Of a stretch of 46,606 nucleotides of DNA, positions 42,254 through 46,606 are shown in pieces. Below the pieces are notes generated by a model. The model ran no database searches. It was not told where the DNA came from and saw only the letters and a list, made by a program, of their open reading frames with translations. Every line of letters starts with the position of its first letter. Position 1 is the first letter of the stretch. The stretch comes from an uncultured Desulfovibrionaceae bacterium. GTDB taxonomy: Bacteria > Desulfobacterota > Desulfovibrionia > Desulfovibrionales > Desulfovibrionaceae. The stretch is from positions 1 to 46,606 of the forward strand of contig CALUZP010000156.1 in assembly GCA_944325325.1 (NCBI GenBank), given 5' to 3'. The translations under genes and the position numbers were made by a program.

Positions 42254-43084
42254 ATGGAACTTTGTGAAATCATTAGTACTATTGAAAAAACAGCACCGTT
42301 GTCCATTGCGGCCGGGTGGGATCATTCCGGTATGCAGGTGGCGGCGGAACGCACCTTGATCCGCCACCTTGCGGTCTGCCTTGATCCGACACCGTCGTCA
42401 ATTGGCAGTGCGCTGGAGCTGGGTGCGGATATGGTGCTCAGCCATCACCCCCTGAGTCTTGCACCCAGGTTCCCGGATCGGCTCGACAGCTACCATACGG
42501 TGCTGAAGTTGCTGCTGCGGGCCAATGTGCCGCTGTACGCGTCGCATACCTCGCTTGATGCCAATCCCGAAGGGCCATCCGGCTGGCTGGCCAAAAAGCT
42601 GGAGCTGGCTGACACCAGCGTCCTTGAAGCTACGGGCGTGCTGCGGGATGCGTCCGGCCGGGAGCGTCCGGCCGGATTCGGCATTGCAGGCCGTCTGCCT
42701 GCACCGCTTGCCATTGCGGACATCCTGGCTGCTGCCGGGGTGGGTACCGCCCGGCTTGTGGGGGCTGAGCCCTCACGGCGCATCGAGCGTGTAGCCATCT
42801 GTCCGGGCTCGGGGAGCTCTCTGGCGGCGCTTGCGGCCGCGGCCGGCGCACAGCTGCTTGTAACGGGCGATCTGAAGTATCACGACGCCCTTGATGCACC
42901 ACTGCCCATACTTGATGTGGGCCATTTTTCACTTGAAGAGCGCATGATGCACCTGTTTGCTCAGGAGCTGCGCGCGGCTCTGCCGGAACTCACCGTATCG
43001 TTTGTGCCCTCGGCAGATCCGTTTGTTATGTGCCAACCCTTTTCAACTTCCGTTCCGGAGGATCAACATGAGCCTTTATCTTGA
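42254..43084 (+). CDS. NIF3-like dinuclear metal-centre protein (DUF34)
   Basis: A 276-residue NIF3/YbgI-type protein that forms hexameric toroids with a two-metal site. Metal-binding His/Asp/Glu residues are visible in 'GWDHSGMQV', 'VLSHHPLSL', 'ASHTSLDANPEG' and the late 'LDVGHFSLEERMM'. The molecular function of the family is unsettled. The start follows AAGGAAG. The C-terminus overlaps the next gene by 17 bp in another frame. Confidence 0.88.
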   Translation: MELCEIISTIEKTAPLSIAAGWDHSGMQVAAERTLIRHLAVCLDPTPSSIGSALELGADMVLSHHPLSLAPRFPDRLDSYHTVLKLLLRANVPLYASHTSLDANPEGPSGWLAKKLELADTSVLEATGVLRDASGRERPAGFGIAGRLPAPLAIADILAAAGVGTARLVGAEPSRRIERVAICPGSGSSLAALAAAAGAQLLVTGDLKYHDALDAPLPILDVGHFSLEERMMHLFAQELRAALPELTVSFVPSADPFVMCQPFSTSVPEDQHEPLS

Positions 43085-43829
43085 ACAAATCAGACAGCTT
43101 GTCCAGCTTCAGGGCGTGGATGACGAAATCCATGCCGTGGAACAGGAACTCAGCAAGGCACCGCAGACCGTCGAGCGGCTGACCGCCGAGTTTGCGGCGG
43201 CTGAAGCCGAAAAGGCCAAGTGCGACGACAAGATGACGCTCCTGTTGGAGCAGGACAAGCGCGTTGCGCTGGAAATTGAAGAGGATGACGCCCGCATCCA
43301 CAAGAGCAAGAGCAAGCTCATGCAGGTGGCCAACTCGCGGGAATATCAGGCCATGGCCCGCGAAATGGACAGTATGGAAAAAAATATCCATACCCGTGAG
43401 GAAGAGCGCGCCCGCATCAAGGAAGCCATCAAAAGCCATACTGAAGACGTTGAAGCGGCCAACCAGACCTGGGAAACGCTGAAACAGGCACTGGAGGAAG
43501 CCCGTGCAAGCCTCGACGCGCGTATGGCTGAAGCCCGGGCCAAGCTGGAAGTGCTCGAGCAGCGCCGTGCGCACGCGGGCAGCGAAATCCCCCGGCCTGT
43601 GCTGGAACGGTATGAATTTATCCGCCGTCGTCTGGCGCATCCGGTCATTGTGCCTGTGCATGACGGGATCTGTGACGGCTGCCATATTGCCATTCCGCCG
43701 CAGGCGTTCATCGACCTGCAGAGCGGACAGAAGATTCTCAACTGTCCCAACTGCCAGCGTCTTATCTACTGGAGCGAGCATTTTTCCGGCAATACCGGCA
43801 GCACCGCGCCAGATGCCGCTGACGCATAA
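43068..43829 (+). CDS. Coiled-coil zinc-ribbon protein
   Basis: A 253-residue protein. Residues about 5-180 form a long antiparallel coiled coil of charged heptads ('EEEDARIHKSKSKLMQVANSREYQAMAREMDSMEKNI'). The C-terminus (about 195-240) is a C4 zinc ribbon with CDGC and CPNC pairs. It belongs to the DUF164/CT398-like family, which in bacteria commonly sits beside NIF3-like genes, as here. GGAGG precedes the ATG, and the gene overlaps the NIF3 stop. rnpB follows. Confidence 0.88.
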   Translation: MSLYLEQIRQLVQLQGVDDEIHAVEQELSKAPQTVERLTAEFAAAEAEKAKCDDKMTLLLEQDKRVALEIEEDDARIHKSKSKLMQVANSREYQAMAREMDSMEKNIHTREEERARIKEAIKSHTEDVEAANQTWETLKQALEEARASLDARMAEARAKLEVLEQRRAHAGSEIPRPVLERYEFIRRRLAHPVIVPVHDGICDGCHIAIPPQAFIDLQSGQKILNCPNCQRLIYWSEHFSGNTGSTAPDAADA

Positions 43830-43961
43830 GGGGGGCGGCCTGTGCCGTCAGGCCGTTCATGACGGTTCCGGTCACTGGCAGCGGTAATGTTGTCAGACGC
43901 CGCGGGCTCTGCCGTCCTGGGAGTGCAGAGCTTCAGGGGCAGGCAAAAGAACAGCATTTTC

Positions 43962-44332
43962 GGGAGTCGGACGGGCTGTCGCCGCGTGTCAGGTCCTATG
44001 GCCATGATGCGGAGAGGAAAGTCCGGGCTTCGCAGGGCAAAACGCTGGGTAACGCCCAGAGAGAGCGATCTCTGGAAAGCGCAACAGAAAGCAGACCGCC
44101 AGGCGGCCTTGTGCTGCACTGGTAAGGGTGAAAGGGTGGAGTAAGAGCCCACCGGTCGTCGTGGCGACACGGCGAGCCAGGCAAACCCCGTTTGAAGCAA
44201 GACCAAATAGGGGAGCGGGCCGGCCCGGCCAATCGCTCCCGGGTAGGTTGCTTGAGCCGCCGGGTAACCGGCGGCCTGGATGAATGACAGCCGCCCGCAA
44301 GGGTACAGAACCCGGCTTACAGGCCGGCTCCC
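43962..44332 (+). ncRNA. rnpB: RNase P RNA, bacterial class A
   Basis: About 371 nt. The P1 helix closes GGGAGTCGG (43962) with CCGGCTCCC (44332). The universal core blocks are present: 'GAGAGGAAAGTCCGGGC' at about 44010, 'AAGGGTGAAAGGGTGGAG' with 'TAAGAGCCCACCG' at about 44125-44153, and 'GATGAATGACAGCCGCC' plus 'ACAGAACCCGGCTTA' near the 3' end. It is the catalytic RNA that trims tRNA 5' leaders. A strong terminator follows at once. Open reading frames through it are meaningless. Confidence 0.97.
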
Positions 44333-44333
44333 G

Positions 44334-44366
44334 AAACCGGAGAGGTTTGCCTCTCCGGTTTTTTAT
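44334..44366 (+). terminator. rnpB terminator
   Basis: CCGGAGAGG and CCTCTCCGG form a perfect 9-bp stem with a TTTG loop, followed by six T residues. Confidence 0.92.
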
Positions 44367-44444
44367 TTGGCGGCACAGGGGGAAGGTCCGGGCTTTGCAG
44401 GACAGCCGGAAACCGTGTGCGGCGGCCCCTGTGCAGCAGGAGTG

Positions 44445-45023
44445 TTACAGCTCGCGGATCAGAATATCCTTCAGTGCCCGCTTGGGCACATAGTGGACGC
44501 CGTCACTGTCGCGCCAGTAGTTGAGGCAGCCGTTTGCGGGCACGTCCGTCAGGCGGCGGATTTCGACAGGCTTTCCCAGTGCAATGACGAGCACAATCGC
44601 CAGATCGTCGGGCAGATCGATGATCGGCGCGATGACGTGCGGGTCAAAGGACAGGAACATACAGGCAGCCAGTCCCCGGCTGGTCGCGGCCAGCTGCACG
44701 GTCTGCCCTGCGATGCCCATATCGATGCGCACGGTGGGACCGGCGTCCTTTGGAGCGCACATGACCAGGTACCCTGCGGGGCGTTCACCCGGCTCAGGCC
44801 CGTTCCAGTCTGGCAGCGCGCCGGCCCAGCGCAGTGCAGGGAACAGTGCGGCGCGGGCCTCGGGCGAGCTGACGGCAGCAAAGCGCAGCGCCTGCTGGTT
44901 TTTGGCGCTGGGCGAGCAGCGGACGCAGTCCACAAGCCAGGGAAGGGCGCCTTGCGGCAGCCCGGCCGCTTCATCAAAACGCCGGCAGGTGCGGGCGTCT
45001 TTGACCAGTTGCAGAAAATCCAT
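44445..45023 (-). CDS. Nitroreductase-family flavoprotein
   Basis: A 192-residue FMN-dependent oxidoreductase of the nitroreductase superfamily. The N-terminal 'LVKDARTCRRFDEAAGLP' has the Arg residues that hold FMN phosphate, followed by 'CSPSAKNQQALRFAAV'. 'DMGIAGQTVQLAATSRGLAACMF' is the second family block and 'VIALGKP' the third. It is short and probably a homodimer. The substrate is unknown. AAGGAGG precedes the start. It is convergent with rnpB and alone on its strand. Confidence 0.88.
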   Translation of the reverse strand: MDFLQLVKDARTCRRFDEAAGLPQGALPWLVDCVRCSPSAKNQQALRFAAVSSPEARAALFPALRWAGALPDWNGPEPGERPAGYLVMCAPKDAGPTVRIDMGIAGQTVQLAATSRGLAACMFLSFDPHVIAPIIDLPDDLAIVLVIALGKPVEIRRLTDVPANGCLNYWRDSDGVHYVPKRALKDILIREL

Positions 45024-45271
45024 ACAACCTCCTTGAACAGACTGTTGATGCCTTTAAAACTACACAATCCCCGCAGGCTATGGAAGGGGTCCCGCGCCGG
45101 GCTGCTTGTGTCTGCAGTGTTGCAGCCGGGCGGCTGTGCAAAGGCGCTGCCGGATGCGGGACGCCATACTGTCAGCCCATACAGACCGGATGATGGCAAA
45201 ACATCTTCGGGCTGGTCTCGTATCCGGGGCAGGTCGACCGTGTTTTTGCCGTACAGATGCCGGCCTGCACC

Positions 45272-45420
45272 ATAGAGCATGTTCAGTTTGAACCGCTTCG
45301 CATTTCAAGCCATACGGCCTGTCGTTTCGCGGGGAAAACGCGGTTTCCCGCTCAGTCCTGGCCGGACGGCACTGTGCTGTCGCCTCGCGTTCTGCCTTTT
45401 CCAGTGGCAGAACGCTCTGA
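45272..45420 (+). repeat. Dispersed ~150-bp repeat, copy 2 (inverted relative to copy 1)
   Basis: It aligns nearly end to end with the reverse complement of 1945-2094, bounded by TAGAGC and GCTCT. The shared core includes TTTCAAGCCATACGGCCTGT and CGCCTCGCGTTCTGCC. Internal palindromes are partly conserved with compensating differences. It lies between nitroreductase and ruvX. Confidence 0.8.
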
Positions 45421-45525
45421 CCGGCGCTTCAGAACTGGCGCGGCGTTGTCAGCCGGACCGCCGGCTGTGGCAGTCCTCCTGCCCAGGAACCACTGTCCCT
45501 GATGCGTAAGGGGCAGACCGTGATC

Positions 45526-45554
45526 TTGCCACGGTTTCAGCGGCAGGTTACACT
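45526..45554 (+). promoter_or_regulatory. Possible ruvX promoter
   Basis: TTGCCA and TACACT are separated by 17 bp. The predicted start near 45561 leaves only about 13 nt before the ATG, just enough to include the TAGGAG ribosome binding site. Confidence 0.5.
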
Positions 45555-45573
45555 GTCTGTTAGGAGTTGCCCC

Positions 45574-46002
45574 ATGAAATATCTGGGAATTGATTACGGG
45601 ACCAAGAGGACGGGACTTGCCGTGAGCGATCCGGAAGGACGGATGGCCTTCCCGCGCTGCACGCTGGTCATGACGACGCGGGAAGCGTTTTTTGTCGAGC
45701 TTCTCGCGCTGATAGAACGGGAAGGCATTGAGGCTGTCGTGGTGGGGTTGCCGCTGCACACGGATGGTACACCCCAGCTGATGACACGGCAGGCCATGAA
45801 TTTTGTCGATCGGCTCAAGCGCCGCACCTCACTGCCTGTTTACTGGATGGAAGAGGTGCTGTCGTCTTACGAGGCTGAAGATGATCTCCGGGCAGCAGGC
45901 CGCACGGGCCCCGGTGTCCGATCGATTCTTGATCAGCAGGCGGCTGTGCGCATTCTGCAGTCGTTTCTGGATCAGCCCGCTGACCGACGGAGGCCTGCAT
46001 GA
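45574..46002 (+). CDS. ruvX: RuvX/YqgF-family nuclease
   Basis: A 142-residue RNase H-fold protein. '[22 protein letters not shown]' carries the first catalytic Asp, '[12 protein letters not shown]' is the second block and '[19 protein letters not shown]' includes the later acidic residue. The family takes part in 16S rRNA 5'-end maturation and is also called a putative Holliday junction resolvase. The ATG at 45574 has TAGGAG upstream; longer in-frame starts would add non-conserved sequence. It overlaps mltG by an ATGA. Confidence 0.92.
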   Translation: MKYLGIDYGTKRTGLAVSDPEGRMAFPRCTLVMTTREAFFVELLALIEREGIEAVVVGLPLHTDGTPQLMTRQAMNFVDRLKRRTSLPVYWMEEVLSSYEAEDDLRAAGRTGPGVRSILDQQAAVRILQSFLDQPADRRRPA

Positions 46003-46606
46003 GTGAAGCCGCTCCCTGCCTGCAGCCGCCCCGGACGAAACGCCGCTGGTGGCGCGTCGTGCTGCTGGTGCTGGTGTGCCTTGCGCTTGTAGTCCTGGGT
46101 GGTGCTGGCGCCGCCGTTTACTATTTTTTGCATACGCCGCCTGAAACACCGGGCCGTGATGTGGAAGTTCTTATCCCGTCCGGCTATCCACTTGCCAGAC
46201 TGGCTGAACAGCTTGAAGAGCACAAGGTCGTGCTCGACGCGCGGGCGTTTCTGCTCCTTGCGCGCTACCGGGAAGCCGGGGGCAGCGTCAAGACCGGGCG
46301 GTTTATGGTCAACACAGGCTGGACGCCGGATCAGGTGCTTGATCAGCTGACCAAGGGGCGCCCGTATCTTGAGCGGATTACCATCCCTGAGGGCCTGCCC
46401 TGGTGGGAAGTCGGCAAACGGCTTGAAGCGGCGGGGTATGTCCGCTACGCTGACTTTGCGGCTTTGATCCACGATCCCGCGTTCCTGCGCCACTGGGGTA
46501 TTCCCTTTGACAGCGCCGAAGGGTTCCTGTTCCCTGACACCTACCTCATCATGCGGCCGCTGGAACTGAATATCGATACAGCCCGCTCGGTGGTCGGCCG
46601 ACTGAT
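45999..46606 (+). CDS. mltG: Endolytic murein transglycosylase MltG, 5' part
   Basis: The gene runs off the window end; 202 codons are visible. A basic N-terminus is followed by one membrane helix at about residues 21-45 ('[25 protein letters not shown]'). A LysM-like subdomain follows ('[24 protein letters not shown]'). The catalytic domain starts with '[12 protein letters not shown]' and includes 'EGFLFPDTY', whose Glu is the expected catalytic residue. MltG cuts nascent peptidoglycan strands. The pairing ruvX-mltG is common. Confidence 0.92.
   Translation, partial: MSEAAPCLQPPRTKRRWWRVVLLVLVCLALVVLGGAGAAVYYFLHTPPETPGRDVEVLIPSGYPLARLAEQLEEHKVVLDARAFLLLARYREAGGSVKTGRFMVNTGWTPDQVLDQLTKGRPYLERITIPEGLPWWEVGKRLEAAGYVRYADFAALIHDPAFLRHWGIPFDSAEGFLFPDTYLIMRPLELNIDTARSVVGRL

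Larger units (their letters stand above)
45024..45573. other. Intergenic region holding repeat copy 2 and the ruvX promoter
   Basis: About 550 bp between the divergent nitroreductase and ruvX genes. It contains the dispersed repeat at 45272-45420 and, after it, a stem CAGCCG-GACC-GCCGGCTG near 45450. The promoter at 45526-45554 is listed separately. Frames here are repeat-derived or noise. Confidence 0.5.

Noticed and set aside
43989-44300. Open frames across rnpB on both strands
   Set aside because: The region is RNase P RNA with its conserved core and terminator; protein coding is not credible.
1-46606. CRISPR arrays, tRNA genes, rRNA genes, insertion sequences and integrases
   Set aside because: I looked for regularly spaced repeats, cloverleaf sequences and transposase-like proteins and found none that I can support.

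Overview
The window is a GC-rich bacterial chromosome segment (several AT-rich islands) from a member of the Desulfovibrionaceae or a close relative, i.e. an anaerobic sulfite/sulfate reducer. The main evidence is a complete dsrMKJOP operon preceded by an RsbRD-N-domain gene. A fused ispDF, a zinc-ribbon gene next to rnpB, and a glycyl radical enzyme locus fit the same assignment. I cannot name the species from sequence alone.

Layout. (1) 1-6.3 kb: an orphan ABC-type solute-binding protein (+), then a minus-strand block pyrB-pyrC and a UDP-glucuronate-4-epimerase-like gene. (2) 6.3-12.1 kb, minus strand: rsbRD-like gene-dsrM-dsrK-dsrJ-dsrO-dsrP, with a good promoter upstream (12062-12090) and a strong terminator downstream (6266-6298). 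(3) 12.2-14.4 kb: a VKOR-thioredoxin fusion, a TPR lipoprotein and a divergent unknown gene. (4) 14.6-24.4 kb, plus strand: a glycogen/alpha-glucan island with a GH133 debranching enzyme, a GT4 glycosyltransferase, a GH57 enzyme broken by a one-base frameshift, and a 1421-residue protein joining a glycogen-synthase-like domain to a glycogen-phosphorylase-like domain.

(5) 24.4-36 kb: an accessory region with AT-rich flanks. It holds a tripartite tricarboxylate transporter (tctC-tctB-tctA), a glycyl radical enzyme with a Cys-Thr-Glu active site, an amidohydrolase-fold protein that has lost most of its metal ligands, a CoA-acylating aldehyde dehydrogenase of the MmsA/IolA family and a FadR-type GntR regulator. 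There is no radical-SAM activase in the window. This is the best candidate for an undescribed pathway: uptake of a small carboxylate or sulfonate, radical dehydration or C-S cleavage to an aldehyde, then oxidation to an acyl-CoA. A 29-residue membrane peptide gene sits convergent to the regulator.

(6) 36.8-46.6 kb: housekeeping genes hisS, ispDF, a fadD-like acyl-CoA ligase, dtd, a NIF3-like gene, a zinc-ribbon coiled-coil gene, rnpB (RNase P RNA), a nitroreductase, ruvX (yqgF) and the 5' part of mltG, which runs off the window. Two diverged copies of a ~150-bp dispersed repeat lie at 1945-2094 and, inverted, at 45272-45420.

All calls are from reading the sequence and its translations. No database search was run.
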